Part shown: positions 39,443-54,644 of the stretch, one piece after another
Position numbering within the stretch: the stretch's first letter is position 1
Layout: every line of letters starts with the position of its first letter
DNA from: Gammaproteobacteria bacterium
Lineage (GTDB): Bacteria; Pseudomonadota; Gammaproteobacteria; Steroidobacterales; GCA-2729495
NCBI GenBank assembly: GCA_023383705.1
Contig: JAHDYM010000012.1
Coordinates: 1 to 56,916 of the forward strand
Length of the DNA: 56,916 bases
Reading direction: 5' to 3'
Program-made: the position numbers and the translations under genes
The notes under the pieces: model-generated
Told to the model about the DNA's origin: nothing
Seen by the model: only the letters and a program-made list of their open reading frames with translations
The model's database searches: none

Positions 39443-40330
39443 TTACCGGGGCCGGCGGAAGCGCAGCACCACCTGGTCAGTATGACCGCGGACACCGGGA
39501 TCGAATGCCGGGCGGCTGCCGTCATCACCCGGATTGCGCAGCACATCGCTCTCGCCATCGGCCACGAAACCGGCCGCCAGCAAGTCCCGCCTGATCCGCT
39601 CCGGATCAATGCGATGCAAGGCTGCCGCCTGTTCCGCCGACATTCCCGGCGCGGCCACGTGATCCGCCACGCCCAGCACGGCACCGGGCCGCATGCTGGC
39701 AAGTATCGTCGCCAGCATTTTCGGCACGTCGACACGCACCCAGCCGTCTTTGTCGTCGGCCAGGTAAACATCGTGGTAGACATTGGTCATCAGCACGACG
39801 TCGAAGGTGGCTGCGGGCAGGCTGAGCGCATTGTTCTCGGCAATCAGCTGCTCGACGTTGGGCAGGCGGCCGCCGGCATAGCGGGTCGCCAGCTCTTCCC
39901 TGGCGAACTGCAGCCACGGCGTGTTGTTGTGGGCCACGACCCGGCCCTTGGGGCCGACCAGCCGCGACAGGATCTCGGTGTAGTAGCCGCCGCCGGAGTA
40001 CAGGTCGAGCACGGTCATGCCGGGTGTTACGCCGAAGAAGCGCAGTACCGCGGCGCTCTGTCGTGAAGCATCCCGCGCCCGGTCCGCCGCCGGACGCTCC
40101 TCATTGGCAAGCGCGGCAAGCACCGCCAGTTCGGCGACATCGGCCGCCTGCGGCCTGTTGCCGGGCGGCTTCCGTGCTGCCTCGGACATCAGCGGCGGTG
40201 CGGGCTGCGTCGATGCCTCGCGCGCCGATCCGGCCATTTGTGCCGAACGTTCCGGATTGAGGACCGGCCCGCCAGGCGTACAGGCCAGCAATGACAGGCC
40301 GATCACCACATGAAAGATGCGCTGAAACAT
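39443..40330 (-). CDS. Predicted class I methyltransferase with lipoprotein signal
   Basis: The 295-residue product has an N-terminal lipoprotein-type signal (FQRIFHVVIGLSLLAC, Cys17), a Pro/Ala linker and a Rossmann methyltransferase fold: VTPGMTVLDLYSGGGYYTEI, GPKGRVVAHNNTPW and VVLMTNVYHDVYLADDKDG. It resembles a group of predicted exported methyltransferases (COG4798-like). An exported SAM enzyme is odd because SAM is cytoplasmic. The start is ATG 40330; the frame is open 11 codons further up. Thirty-two bp separate it from the prfC start on the same strand. Confidence 0.75.
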   Translation of the reverse strand: MFQRIFHVVIGLSLLACTPGGPVLNPERSAQMAGSAREASTQPAPPLMSEAARKPPGNRPQAADVAELAVLAALANEERPAADRARDASRQSAAVLRFFGVTPGMTVLDLYSGGGYYTEILSRLVGPKGRVVAHNNTPWLQFAREELATRYAGGRLPNVEQLIAENNALSLPAATFDVVLMTNVYHDVYLADDKDGWVRVDVPKMLATILASMRPGAVLGVADHVAAPGMSAEQAAALHRIDPERIRRDLLAAGFVADGESDVLRNPGDDGSRPAFDPGVRGHTDQVVLRFRRPR

Positions 40331-40364
40331 GACACTCACTCCCCGACCAGGCCTGCCGGGCAAT

Positions 40365-41009
40365 CTACTCGCCTGGCTCCACGCGCACGACGGGAAACAG
40401 GCGCGCGAAATGCACCATCGTCACCGCCATTGCGCTGAAGATGAGCAGCTTGCCCAGGTACAGCGGAAAGGTCCCGGCAAGGCCAGCCGGGAGCAGCAGG
40501 AGCAACATCCCTGGCACCATGCCGGCCAGCAGCCACGGCCAGCGCCGCACGCGCCACAGTCCCGCACCACAGGCCAGGAACATCGCAAACACCAGCCATC
40601 CGACCACGGAGGTCGCCGCCAGCGTGGTGCCGGGCCGCAGCGCATCCGGCAACTGATAAATCAGCATGAGGACGGCGAGAATGCACACGCCGCCGTGCCC
40701 CCAGTCGATCTTCGCCCAGGCAAAGCCCACCCGACGGCACAGCGTCGCCAGGGCAAACAGCGACAGTGGCAGGGTGATATGCATCCAGCCCAGCGCCAGC
40801 CGGCCCATCCCCCTGGCCGACTCGCCGGCATCGCCCCAGAGGCCGAGACCGGCAGCCAGCAACTCGAGCGGCAGGGCCGCGAGTGGCAGCAGCACGAACA
40901 GGACCATCGCCGAGCGGCCCTGCTGCCACTGCAGGAAAGCCCAGAGCGCGATGCCCAGGCTCGCAAGCGCCATCAACAACAGGAGCACTGGATACATCGC
41001 AAACCCCAT
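40365..41009 (-). CDS. Integral membrane protein of unknown function
   Basis: The 214-residue product is almost all membrane helix: YPVLLLLMALASLGIALWAF, AMVLFVLLPLAALPLELLAA, LPLSLFALATLCRR, GGVCILAVLMLIYQL, VVGWLVFAMFLACGAGLW, LLAGMVPGMLLLLLPAGLA and LLIFSAMAVTMVHFARLF, about seven segments. I recognise no family. The start MGFAMYPV (41009) places the first helix at the N terminus. It ends 34 bp before the methyltransferase start and diverges from the DEAD-box gene over a 127-bp gap with no clear promoter motif. Confidence 0.6.
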   Translation of the reverse strand: MGFAMYPVLLLLMALASLGIALWAFLQWQQGRSAMVLFVLLPLAALPLELLAAGLGLWGDAGESARGMGRLALGWMHITLPLSLFALATLCRRVGFAWAKIDWGHGGVCILAVLMLIYQLPDALRPGTTLAATSVVGWLVFAMFLACGAGLWRVRRWPWLLAGMVPGMLLLLLPAGLAGTFPLYLGKLLIFSAMAVTMVHFARLFPVVRVEPGE

Positions 41010-41136
41010 GCGGACCGAAAGCCCAGTATCCCCCGTGTTGCCGAGGTCCGGATAGTGCCCGGGCGGAAATCCGCGGCCTGCCGTGGCACAATTCGCAGCC
41101 CCGGCCGACCGGGACTCCGCCCTGTTGAGGCCACCC

Positions 41137-42951
41137 ATGTCCCATTCGCCTTCCGCTCCGCCTGCCGCTGCCGGCAGTTTCCTTGAACTCGGGTTGCCCG
41201 AGCCCCTGCTGCGCGCGCTGACCGACGTCGGCTATGAGACGCCCTCGCCGATCCAGGCGGCCACCATCCCGGCCCTGCTTGCCGGGCGCGACATGGTCGG
41301 CCAGGCCCAGACCGGTACCGGCAAGACGGCCGCCTTTGCCATTCCGATCCTCGCCCGGCTCGACCTCAAGCGCTACGGCCCCCAGGCACTGGTACTGACA
41401 CCGACCCGTGAACTCGCCATCCAGGTTGCAGAGGCATTCCACCGCTATGCGCGGCACCTGCCCGGATTCCATGTGCTGCCGATCTATGGCGGACAGGCCT
41501 ATGGCCCGCAGCTCGGTGGCCTGCGGCGTGGCGCGCATGTGGTGGTCGGCACGCCCGGACGGGTGATCGATCACCTGAACCGCGGCACGCTGGACCTCGG
41601 CCAGCTGAGCTGCCTCGTGCTTGATGAAGGCGACGAGATGCTGCGCATGGGCTTCATCGATGATGTCGAGGCCGTGCTCGCCAAGTCACCCGCAGGCCGG
41701 CAGATTGCCCTGTTCTCGGCCACCATGCCGGCCGAGATCCGCCGCATCGCCAAGAAGCACCTCACCGATCCGGCCGAGATCACCATCAAGAACAAGACCT
41801 CGACTGCCGCGAATACCCGCCAGCGCTACTGGATGGTGAACGGCATGCAGAAGCTCGATGCGCTCACGCGCATCCTGGAAGTCGAACCCTTCGACGGCAT
41901 GATCATCTTCACGCGCACCAAGATTGCGACCGACGAACTGGCGCAGCGACTCGAGGCACGCGGCTTCGCCGCAGCGGCCCTGAACGGCGACATGGCACAG
42001 GCCCTGCGCGAGCGCACCATCGGCAAGCTGAAGAACGGCGAGCTGGATATCCTGGTGGCCACCGACGTGGCCGCCCGTGGCCTCGACGTCGACCGCGTCA
42101 GCCACGTCGTGAACTTCGACATTCCCTACGACACGGAAGCCTATGTTCACCGCATCGGGCGGACCGGCCGCGCCGGCCGCAAGGGTGAGGCGATCCTGTT
42201 CGTCAGCAACCGCGAGCAGCATCTGCTGCGCTCGATCGAACGCGCCACCCGCCAGCCGATCGAAGCGATGACGCTGCCCAGCGTTGCGGCCGTCAACGAC
42301 CAGCGCATCATGCGCTTCAAGCAGAAGATCACCGCCGCACTCGCCAGCACGCAGCTGGCAAGCTACCGGCAGATCGTCGAGCAATACGAGATTGAAACAG
42401 GTGCCCCTGCGCTGGACATAGCTGCGGCACTTGCCTGCATGGCACAGGGTGATGCGCCACTGCTGGTACCTGAACCGGTACGGCCCGCGCGGGCCGAGCG
42501 CCCGGCCAGAGCGGCCCCGCCAGCACGCGCCGAGCGGCCGGACCGCCCTGCCAGCTCACCGCTGGAACGGGCGAAGCGCCCTGCTTCGGCGGCCACCGAC
42601 AAGCGTCCGCCCCGCTCGCAGGCGCCGGTCAGGCCGGGCATGGTCCGTTATCGCCTGGCCGTCGGTCACCAGCACGGCGTGAAGCCGGGCAATATCGTCG
42701 GCGCGATCGCCAACGAAGCCGGGCTTGAAAACCAGTACATCGGCCGCGTCGACATCCGCGACGACCACTCCCTGATCGACCTGCCCGAGGGCATGCCGCG
42801 GGAAGTCCTGCGCCACCTGAAAACGGTCTGGGTGGTCGGCCAGCAGCTGCAGATCAGGCCAGACGGCTCGCCATTTGCCGGGGGCGCAACCGAGGGTCGC
42901 GACAAGCCGCGCAAAAAAGGCAAACTGGGCAAACCCGGACGAAAAAACTGA
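41137..42951 (+). CDS. deaD: DEAD-box RNA helicase, DeaD/CsdA type, with DEGD motif
   Basis: The 604-residue product has the Q motif (ETPSPIQAATIP), motif I AQTGTGKT (57-64), motif II LVLDEGDEMLRMGF (DEGD at 163-166 in place of DEAD), SAT in FSATMP and motif VI HRIGRTGRAGRKG. An Arg/Pro/Ala-rich linker and a C-terminal RNA-binding domain of the DbpA/CsdA type follow (VRYRLAVGHQHGVKPGNIVG). CsdA helps fold rRNA and mRNA, chiefly in the cold. The start is ATG 41137 (MSHSPSAPP); the frame is open further upstream but without family similarity. Confidence 0.92.
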   Translation: MSHSPSAPPAAAGSFLELGLPEPLLRALTDVGYETPSPIQAATIPALLAGRDMVGQAQTGTGKTAAFAIPILARLDLKRYGPQALVLTPTRELAIQVAEAFHRYARHLPGFHVLPIYGGQAYGPQLGGLRRGAHVVVGTPGRVIDHLNRGTLDLGQLSCLVLDEGDEMLRMGFIDDVEAVLAKSPAGRQIALFSATMPAEIRRIAKKHLTDPAEITIKNKTSTAANTRQRYWMVNGMQKLDALTRILEVEPFDGMIIFTRTKIATDELAQRLEARGFAAAALNGDMAQALRERTIGKLKNGELDILVATDVAARGLDVDRVSHVVNFDIPYDTEAYVHRIGRTGRAGRKGEAILFVSNREQHLLRSIERATRQPIEAMTLPSVAAVNDQRIMRFKQKITAALASTQLASYRQIVEQYEIETGAPALDIAAALACMAQGDAPLLVPEPVRPARAERPARAAPPARAERPDRPASSPLERAKRPASAATDKRPPRSQAPVRPGMVRYRLAVGHQHGVKPGNIVGAIANEAGLENQYIGRVDIRDDHSLIDLPEGMPREVLRHLKTVWVVGQQLQIRPDGSPFAGGATEGRDKPRKKGKLGKPGRKN

Positions 42952-42984
42952 ACTCAACCACCGCCACAGGACAAAGAGGCTCTT

Positions 42985-43914
42985 ATGCACCACCGTCTGT
43001 ATATCCCGGCACTTGCTGCCGCCCTGCTGCTGTCGGCCTGCGTCAAGAAGGAGGTCGAGCCACTGACCCCCGAGCAGAACGCGGAGAATTTCCAGGCCTT
43101 CGTGACCGCAGCCACGCGCAAGAGCGAGGCTGAACTGACGCCCGATGAACTGCGCCAGGCCTTCGACCAGTACCTGACCATGCAGATTGCCGCCGATTCC
43201 GCCGAAAAGGCCGGTCTCGACCGGAAGCACGATGTGGCCGCACAGCTGCGCGTGTTGCGCATGAACGTGCTCAGCGAGGCGGCGCTGCGCGCCTACCTGG
43301 ACAAGCACCCGGTCGTCGATGCCGACCTCAGCGCGGAATACGACGCGCAGGTCGCTGCCGTACCGCTGGAGTACTCGGCGCGGCATATCCTGGTCGAGGA
43401 CAAGGCCACGGCCGATGCGATCATCGCCAGGCTCGATGGAGGCGCCGACTTCGCGTCACTGGCGAAGGAGAAGTCGAAGGATCCTTCGGCGGCCAACGGC
43501 GGTGATCTGGGCTGGTTTGCGCCACAGACGATGGTCCAGCCCTTTGCCGATGCGGTCGTCGCCCTCGAGAAGGGCAAGTACACGACTGCTCCCGTGCAGA
43601 CCCAGTTCGGCTGGCATGTGATCCTGCTGGAGGATTCCCGCAAGCCGACCCTGCCGACGCTGGCAGAGGTCAGGGACCGCCTGCAGGAGATGGTCCAGCG
43701 CAAGAAGGTCCAGGCCCATCTGGACGAACTGAAGGAGCAGTCCGGCGTCGACGTGGAGAAGGCCTACGAGGAAATGAAGAAGACCCTCGCAGCCGAGGCA
43801 AAGAAGCAGGTCAAGCAGAAAGCCCCGGAATTCGGCGAACCGATCAAGACGGAACCGGAAGGCGCCGAAGCACCTGAAGGCGCGCCGGAAGCACCGGCGA
43901 GCGACAAGCAGTAG
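42985..43914 (+). CDS. PpiC-type (parvulin) peptidyl-prolyl isomerase lipoprotein
   Basis: The 309-residue product has a lipoprotein signal (YIPALAAALLLSAC, Cys19) and a helical SurA-like N-terminal region. One parvulin domain follows (YSARHILVEDKATADAIIAR, GGDLGWFAPQTMVQPFADAV, VQTQFGWHVILLEDSR), then a helical segment and a Glu/Pro/Ala tail. It would act as an envelope foldase. It stands 33 bp after deaD with AAAGAGG before its ATG, so it may be co-transcribed. Confidence 0.92.
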   Translation: MHHRLYIPALAAALLLSACVKKEVEPLTPEQNAENFQAFVTAATRKSEAELTPDELRQAFDQYLTMQIAADSAEKAGLDRKHDVAAQLRVLRMNVLSEAALRAYLDKHPVVDADLSAEYDAQVAAVPLEYSARHILVEDKATADAIIARLDGGADFASLAKEKSKDPSAANGGDLGWFAPQTMVQPFADAVVALEKGKYTTAPVQTQFGWHVILLEDSRKPTLPTLAEVRDRLQEMVQRKKVQAHLDELKEQSGVDVEKAYEEMKKTLAAEAKKQVKQKAPEFGEPIKTEPEGAEAPEGAPEAPASDKQ

Positions 43915-43926
43915 TCCCGGTGGCCC

Positions 43927-43960
43927 GGCCGCAGGCGCCTTATCCGGCGCGCCTGCGGCC
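43927..43960. terminator. Hairpin between convergent ppiC-like and frnE-like genes
   Basis: A perfect 12-bp stem, GGCCGCAGGCGC (43927-43938) and GCGCCTGCGGCC (43949-43960), has a ten-base loop. Its right arm covers the last codons of the frnE-like gene. No T-tract follows on either strand. Its place between converging genes suggests two-way termination or 3'-end protection. Confidence 0.5.
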
Positions 43961-44602
43961 GGCCATCACCTGGTCGAGTACCCCGGCGAGGACCTCCGGC
44001 GACTGGGCACCGGATACGGCCTGCCGCTGGTCGAAGACAAAGAAGGGCACGCCCGAGACACCCGCCCTGCGCGCCTCGGCGATCAGCGCCAGGACTACGT
44101 CTTCCTCCGCATCGCTGCGCAACCAGGCTTCCAGGCCGGCCGTTTCAATGCCGGCAGCGGCAGCAAGCCGTACCAGCACCGCCGGGTCGCCGATATCCTC
44201 CGAGTGCATGTGATGGGCGGCAAAAAGCCGCTCGGCGAGCGCATTCTGGTCGACCCCCGGCGTCTGCCCCGCCCGGTACAGCAGGCGGTGTGCCGCGAGG
44301 GTGTTCGGTGACCGGGCACCCGGCGCCGTGGCAAACACCAGGCCCTCGGCGGCAGCGGTCGCCGCCATCTTTTCCATGATCGTCCTGGCCCGCTCCGGGC
44401 CGAAGATCTCGGCGTAGTGCGCCCGCCGGTCCCTGCCCTCGCGCGGCATGTCCGGGCTGAGCTGGTAGGGCAACCACGCAATGCTGGCGCTGATCGCAGG
44501 CCGGCTGGCCAGCGCAGTTTCAAGTCGACGCTTGCCCACATAGCACCAGGGGCACACAAAGTCGGAAACGATCTGAATATGGATCTGGTCGGGGTTTTGC
44601 AC
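43940..44602 (-). CDS. DsbA-family oxidoreductase, FrnE-like
   Basis: The 220-residue product begins IHIQIVSDFVCPWCYVGKRR, with a CPWC thioredoxin motif (Cys17, Cys20) and no signal peptide, so it is cytoplasmic. YQLSPDMPREGRDRR and GVSGVPFFVFDQRQAVSGAQ (cis-Pro loop) match the FrnE branch of the DsbA superfamily. The start is GTG at 44602. A gap of 162 bp to gltB holds GC-rich inverted repeats (GCCGGC twice near 44670-44690) but no promoter I would trust. Confidence 0.9.
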   Translation of the reverse strand: MQNPDQIHIQIVSDFVCPWCYVGKRRLETALASRPAISASIAWLPYQLSPDMPREGRDRRAHYAEIFGPERARTIMEKMAATAAAEGLVFATAPGARSPNTLAAHRLLYRAGQTPGVDQNALAERLFAAHHMHSEDIGDPAVLVRLAAAAGIETAGLEAWLRSDAEEDVVLALIAEARRAGVSGVPFFVFDQRQAVSGAQSPEVLAGVLDQVMAGRRRAG

Positions 44603-44764
44603 GGCTGCAGTGTAAGCCCCGGCCGGGGGGATACAAGGAGCCAGGCCGCGCCATCGATGTACCGACAGCCGGCCGGATAAGCTGCCGGCCTTTCCTGATG
44701 GCCCTCAGCCACTTAAACTGTCGGGTCACGAGCCGTATTTCATGGCCCGCGGACAGTGACCCCG

Positions 44765-49390
<4,626 letters not shown>

Positions 49391-49391
49391 C

Positions 49392-50869
<1,478 letters not shown>

Positions 50870-50873
<4 letters not shown>

Positions 50874-51421
50874 CAGCAGCGCCGCAAACGGAACTCGAGC
50901 GTGAGCTGACCGCGTTTCTGGAGCGTTACGCTGAGGTCTACAACCGGCAGGCCTATGCCGAACTGCTGGAGATGTGGGATACCGGCGAGCCGGATGTCGT
51001 CTACATGGCAGAGGAACTCGATCCGCCCATGTACGGCTGGACGGCGATCCGCGACTACTTCAACCGCCCTGGCTCACTCGATGGCATCCGCAACGAGTAC
51101 AGCGAGGTCCGCGCGCGCCTGCTTGCGCCGGACCTGGCACTCGCCACCTACAGGCTGCGCTTCGACATCGCCGTCAGGGGCATGAAGCCGCTGTCGAGCT
51201 TCGACCGCGTGGTCGCGGTGTTCCGGCGATGCAACGGCGAATGGAAGCTCTCGGCATATGCCGAAGCCCCGCAGGCGCCCCTGACCATGCTGCGCAAGCT
51301 GGTGAAGAACTCGAAATCGCTGGGCCCAGCCGAACAGAAGGCACTGCTGAAAACCGTGCAGGGCCTGCTCGAAGACAATGTGCCTGCGGATTTCGAACAG
51401 TGGCTCGGAACACGGGCCTGA
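50870..51421 (+). CDS. NTF2/SnoaL-like protein
   Basis: The 183-residue product has an NTF2-like cone fold signature: FLERYAEVYNRQAYAELLEM, WDTGEPDVVYMAEEL, a YGWTAIRDYFN segment and the closing strands FDRVVAVFRRCNGEWKLSAY. The start is GTG at 50870, overlapping the gltD stop as GTGA, so it is coupled to gltD. Its role is unknown; the family covers isomerases, binding proteins and small-molecule sensors. The C-terminal helix (TMLRKLVKNSKSLGPAEQKA) extends past the fold. Confidence 0.75.
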
Positions 51422-52794
51422 GTACCGCCGCGACCCCGGTCCCCGGCACACCCGGTGCACCGGCCCCGGCTCATGCCTGGCCCCGGCCGCTGCGCGCGTG
51501 GTACCTGGTCAGCCTGCTGACGCTGGCCTACATCTTTTCATTCGTCGACAAATACATCCCGGCCCTGCTGGTCGAACCGCTGCAACGCGATCTCGGCATC
51601 ACTGATACGCAAATGGGCCTGCTGCTCGGTCCGGCCTTCGCCGTGCTGTACGCCACGCTCGGCCTGCCGATGGGCTGGCTGGCCGATCGCTTTCGCCGCA
51701 CCACGCTGGTTGCGATGGGCGTCGCGCTCTGGTCGCTGGCCACCGCCGCCTCCGGACTCGCAGGCAGCTTCGGGCGCCTGCTGCTGGCCCGGGTAGGCGT
51801 CGGTATCGGCGACGCGACACTCGCACCCTGCGCCATGTCGATGATCCCGGACAGCTTTCCGCCCGAACGTCGTGGCCGGCCGATCGCCCTCTATGTCGCG
51901 GCACAGTCCTTCGGTGCCGGCCTTGCCGCCCTCGGCGGTGCCGCCGTGCTCGCATGGGCCAACGCGCAGAGCGAGATTTCGCTGCCGGTGGTCGGCATCG
52001 TTGCGCCGTGGCAGTTCACCTTCATCGCCGTCGGCATGCCGGGACTCGTCGTTGCCCTGCTCCTGCTACTCGTGCGTGAACCGCCGCGCGAGGTTTCGGC
52101 ACGGAACAGCACCAGCATGCGCCAGACGCTGCGCTGGCTGGGCGCACGATCGCCAGTCTACGCCAGCCTGACCGCCGTGGTCTCGGTAATGACCATCGTC
52201 GCCTACAGCCAGAACTGGTACGCAGCCCTGTGGCAGCGCCAATGGGGCTGGGACATCACGCGCTTTGCCACCTGGAGCGGGCTGGCCCTGATCATCGTCG
52301 GACCGCTGACGGTCAACCTGACCGGCTGGCTGTCAGACCGCCTGTGTGCGCGCGGACGGGCTGACGGACCGTTGCTGATCGTGCTCGCCGGCACCCTGCT
52401 GCTGGTGCCCACCGGCATCCTTGCGCCGCTGATGCCCACGGGCGAACTGGCCTTCGCGGTGTGGCTGTGCAACCTGGTCGGCCTGTCCATGGTTTCAGCG
52501 GCTGCGCCGGTGGCGCTGCTCAATATCACCCCCGGTGAAATGCGCGGCCAGGTTTCCGCACTCTTTTACATGATCATCATGCTGGCGGGCCTGGTCATCG
52601 GGCCGCTGGCGGTCGGCTTGTTCAATGACGCCCTGTTCGCCGGCAGCAACATCGCCCTTGCCTGCAGCCTGGTCCCGCTGGTCGCCGGCATCCCCGGACT
52701 GGCCCTGCTCGGCTACACGCGACGGGAATACAGGAAAGCGGTGGCTGGCCCGTACAATGCCGGCGTCGGTTCCCGACCATCCGGCAGTGAATGA
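51400..52794 (+). CDS. Major facilitator superfamily transporter
   Basis: The 464-residue product has 12 predicted helices, beginning AWYLVSLLTLAYIFSFVDKY, with the MFS motif GWLADRFRRTTLVAMGVALW between helices 2 and 3 and LARVGVGIGDATLAPCAMSM in helix 4. The open frame starts far upstream inside the NTF2-like gene. The most likely start is GTG 51400, which overlaps that gene by 22 bases. It resembles the spinster-like/hexuronate branch of MFS; the substrate is unknown. Confidence 0.85.
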   Translation: MARNTGLSTAATPVPGTPGAPAPAHAWPRPLRAWYLVSLLTLAYIFSFVDKYIPALLVEPLQRDLGITDTQMGLLLGPAFAVLYATLGLPMGWLADRFRRTTLVAMGVALWSLATAASGLAGSFGRLLLARVGVGIGDATLAPCAMSMIPDSFPPERRGRPIALYVAAQSFGAGLAALGGAAVLAWANAQSEISLPVVGIVAPWQFTFIAVGMPGLVVALLLLLVREPPREVSARNSTSMRQTLRWLGARSPVYASLTAVVSVMTIVAYSQNWYAALWQRQWGWDITRFATWSGLALIIVGPLTVNLTGWLSDRLCARGRADGPLLIVLAGTLLLVPTGILAPLMPTGELAFAVWLCNLVGLSMVSAAAPVALLNITPGEMRGQVSALFYMIIMLAGLVIGPLAVGLFNDALFAGSNIALACSLVPLVAGIPGLALLGYTRREYRKAVAGPYNAGVGSRPSGSE

Positions 52795-52798
52795 AGCC

Positions 52799-53341
52799 AT
52801 GCAGTACTGCAGTGCCTGCGGCAAGACCGTGACCAGCGCCATTCCTGACGGCGACAACCGGCTGCGGGCCATCTGCACCGCCTGCGGCACGGTGCATTAC
52901 CAGAACCCGAAGATCGTCGCCGGCTGTGTCCCCGAACACGAGGGCCAGATCCTGTTGTGCCGGCGCGCGATCGAGCCGCGCTGCGGCTTCTGGACCGTGC
53001 CGGCCGGTTTCATGGAACTGGGCGAGACACTGGCCGAGGCTGCACTGCGGGAAACCTGGGAAGAGGCCCTCGCCAGGGTGGAAATCGGCCCGCTGTTTGC
53101 TGCGGTCGATGTCATCCATGCCGGCCAGGTCCATGTTTTCTTCAGCGGGGTCCTGGCCCGCCCGGAGTTTGGCGCGGGCGCCGAAACGATTGAAACGCGC
53201 CTGTTCCTGCCGGCGGACATTCCCTGGAGCGAGCTGGCCTTCCCGAGCATCCGGATCGCCCTGGAGCGGTATCTGGAGATTCGCCGGACCGGGAACCAGC
53301 TGGTGTACCTGGCCAGTGCCCCACGTAGTATCCGCGGCTAG
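52799..53341 (+). CDS. NUDIX hydrolase with N-terminal zinc ribbon
   Basis: The 180-residue product has a zinc ribbon (YCSACGKTVTSA, CTACGTVHYQNPKIV) and a Nudix box GFMELGETLAEAALRETWEE; the usual Gly after the EE pair is replaced by Leu. The zinc-ribbon/Nudix arrangement is shared with NudC-like and ADP-ribose-type hydrolases; the substrate is unknown. The ATG at 52799 is four bases past the MFS stop; a GTG at 52787 is an alternative. Confidence 0.88.
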   Translation: MQYCSACGKTVTSAIPDGDNRLRAICTACGTVHYQNPKIVAGCVPEHEGQILLCRRAIEPRCGFWTVPAGFMELGETLAEAALRETWEEALARVEIGPLFAAVDVIHAGQVHVFFSGVLARPEFGAGAETIETRLFLPADIPWSELAFPSIRIALERYLEIRRTGNQLVYLASAPRSIRG

Positions 53342-53394
53342 TTATCCGTGTCCAAAATCTCTAAAGTAGCGGCCCTTGAAGGAGCTGAGACACC

Positions 53395-53718
53395 ATGACT
53401 TTTGTCGTTACCGAGAACTGCATCAAGTGCAAATACATGGACTGCGTCGAGGTTTGCCCCGTCGACTGTTTCCATGAAGGCCCGAACATGCTCGTCATCG
53501 ATCCCGATGAGTGCATCGACTGCACGCTGTGTGAACCGGAATGCCCGGCAGAGGCGATCTTCTCGGAAGACGAGGTGCCGGCCAACCAGAAAGACTTCAT
53601 CAAGCTGAATGCCGAACTCGCAAAGGGCTGGCCGGTGATCACCGAGGCCGGCACGCCACCGGCTGATGCCGATGACTGGCTGAAAAAGCCGGACAAGCTG
53701 AAGCTGCTGGAACGCTGA
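53395..53718 (+). CDS. fdxA: Seven-iron ferredoxin FdxA
   Basis: The 107-residue product has the cysteine pattern of 3Fe-4S/4Fe-4S ferredoxins of the Azotobacter FdI type: Cys9, 12, 17, 21 and 25 ([19 protein letters not shown]) and Cys40, 43, 46 and 50 ([19 protein letters not shown]), with the long C-terminal tail of that family. AGGAGCTGAGACACC leads into the ATG. It is an electron carrier; partners are unknown. A gap of 53 bp separates it from the NUDIX gene. Confidence 0.95.
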   Translation: MTFVVTENCIKCKYMDCVEVCPVDCFHEGPNMLVIDPDECIDCTLCEPECPAEAIFSEDEVPANQKDFIKLNAELAKGWPVITEAGTPPADADDWLKKPDKLKLLER

Positions 53719-53727
53719 CCCGACGCC

Positions 53728-53759
53728 CTGCCGCGCACCCGCCCCGTTCAGCGCGGCAG
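53728..53759. terminator. Hairpin between convergent fdxA and dsbC
   Basis: A perfect 9-bp stem, CTGCCGCGC (53728-53736) and GCGCGGCAG (53751-53759), lies ten bases past the fdxA stop. A second small repeat (CCGG-GTTC-CCGG) followed by TTTATT lies just beyond. Together they probably end fdxA transcription and may also stop dsbC transcripts. Confidence 0.55.
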
Positions 53760-53775
53760 GTGCCGGGTTCCCGGT

Positions 53776-54552
53776 TTATTGCCTGGCAACTTTCGCGGTC
53801 TTCGCTTCGGCAAGATACTTCGCCAGTTCATCGGGCTCCAGGTAGCCGCCGATGAGTTCGCCGGACTCAAGCACGATGGCCGGCGTTCCCTGCAGGCCAA
53901 ATTCCCTGCCCGTGTTGTAGTGCTCGGCGACCGGGTTGGGCTTGCAGGCCTTGTCCTTCAGCACCTCGCCCATCTTGGCCTTTGTCAGTGCGCTCCGCGG
54001 GTCTTTTGCGCAGGCAATCTGTTCGGACTTGAGCCAGCTTTCGGTGCCGGGCCCACTGCGCGGGAAATACAGGTAGCGCACGCGAATGCCGCGCGCGTTG
54101 TACTCGGCCATCTGGCGATGCAGTTTGCGGCAATAGCCGCAGTCGACGTCGGTAAATACCGTGACCGTATCCTGATACTTCGCGGGCGCGAAGACCACCA
54201 TGCCTGCCTCACTGAGGCCGGCCAGCACATCCTTGCGCACGCCCTCCAGGCGGCCCTCGGTGAGGTTGCGCTCGGACTCCAGGTCGAAGATATCGCCCTG
54301 CACCATGTATCGGCCGTCGGCCGAGACATAGGCGATCTTCGAATCGATGCGGACCTCGTAGAGTCCGGCCACCGGCGATGCCGAAATCTGCTCCGGTCGG
54401 ATCTCCGGAAAACGCGCCGAAATCAGCTTGCGGACCTCGGCCACGGAACCACCCGCCAACGCGCCGGGCACCTGGGCAATCGAGTCGGCTGCGGCAAACA
54501 GGCCGGATACGGCCAGACCGGTCAGCGCCAGCAAACGAAGGGAAAAGGACAT
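53776..54552 (-). CDS. dsbC: Thiol:disulfide interchange protein DsbC
   Basis: DsbC is the periplasmic disulfide isomerase. The 258-residue product has a signal peptide (FSLRLLALTGLAVSGLFAAA), an N-terminal dimerisation domain (VRKLISARFPEIRPEQISAS), the catalytic Cys138-Cys141 in VDCGYCRKLHRQM, a second cysteine pair (IACAKDPRS, KACKPNP) and cis-Pro loop GLQGTPAIVLESG. The start is ATG 54552; an open frame upstream lacks a signal and family match. The xerD-dsbC order is common in gammaproteobacteria. Confidence 0.93.
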   Translation of the reverse strand: MSFSLRLLALTGLAVSGLFAAADSIAQVPGALAGGSVAEVRKLISARFPEIRPEQISASPVAGLYEVRIDSKIAYVSADGRYMVQGDIFDLESERNLTEGRLEGVRKDVLAGLSEAGMVVFAPAKYQDTVTVFTDVDCGYCRKLHRQMAEYNARGIRVRYLYFPRSGPGTESWLKSEQIACAKDPRSALTKAKMGEVLKDKACKPNPVAEHYNTGREFGLQGTPAIVLESGELIGGYLEPDELAKYLAEAKTAKVARQ

Positions 54553-54644
54553 GAACAACACCTTGCAGCGTTTGGGAATCGGGCCGAATCGTAGCACGCG
54601 ACGCGCAGCGCTCCGGACCATGTAGTGCAGCAAGATGCGGAGGA

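Noticed and set aside
41085..41100. Possible sigma-54 promoter (TGGCAC) before the DEAD-box gene
   Set aside because: The distance from GG to the next GC is 10 bp, not 12, and the -12 element does not match.
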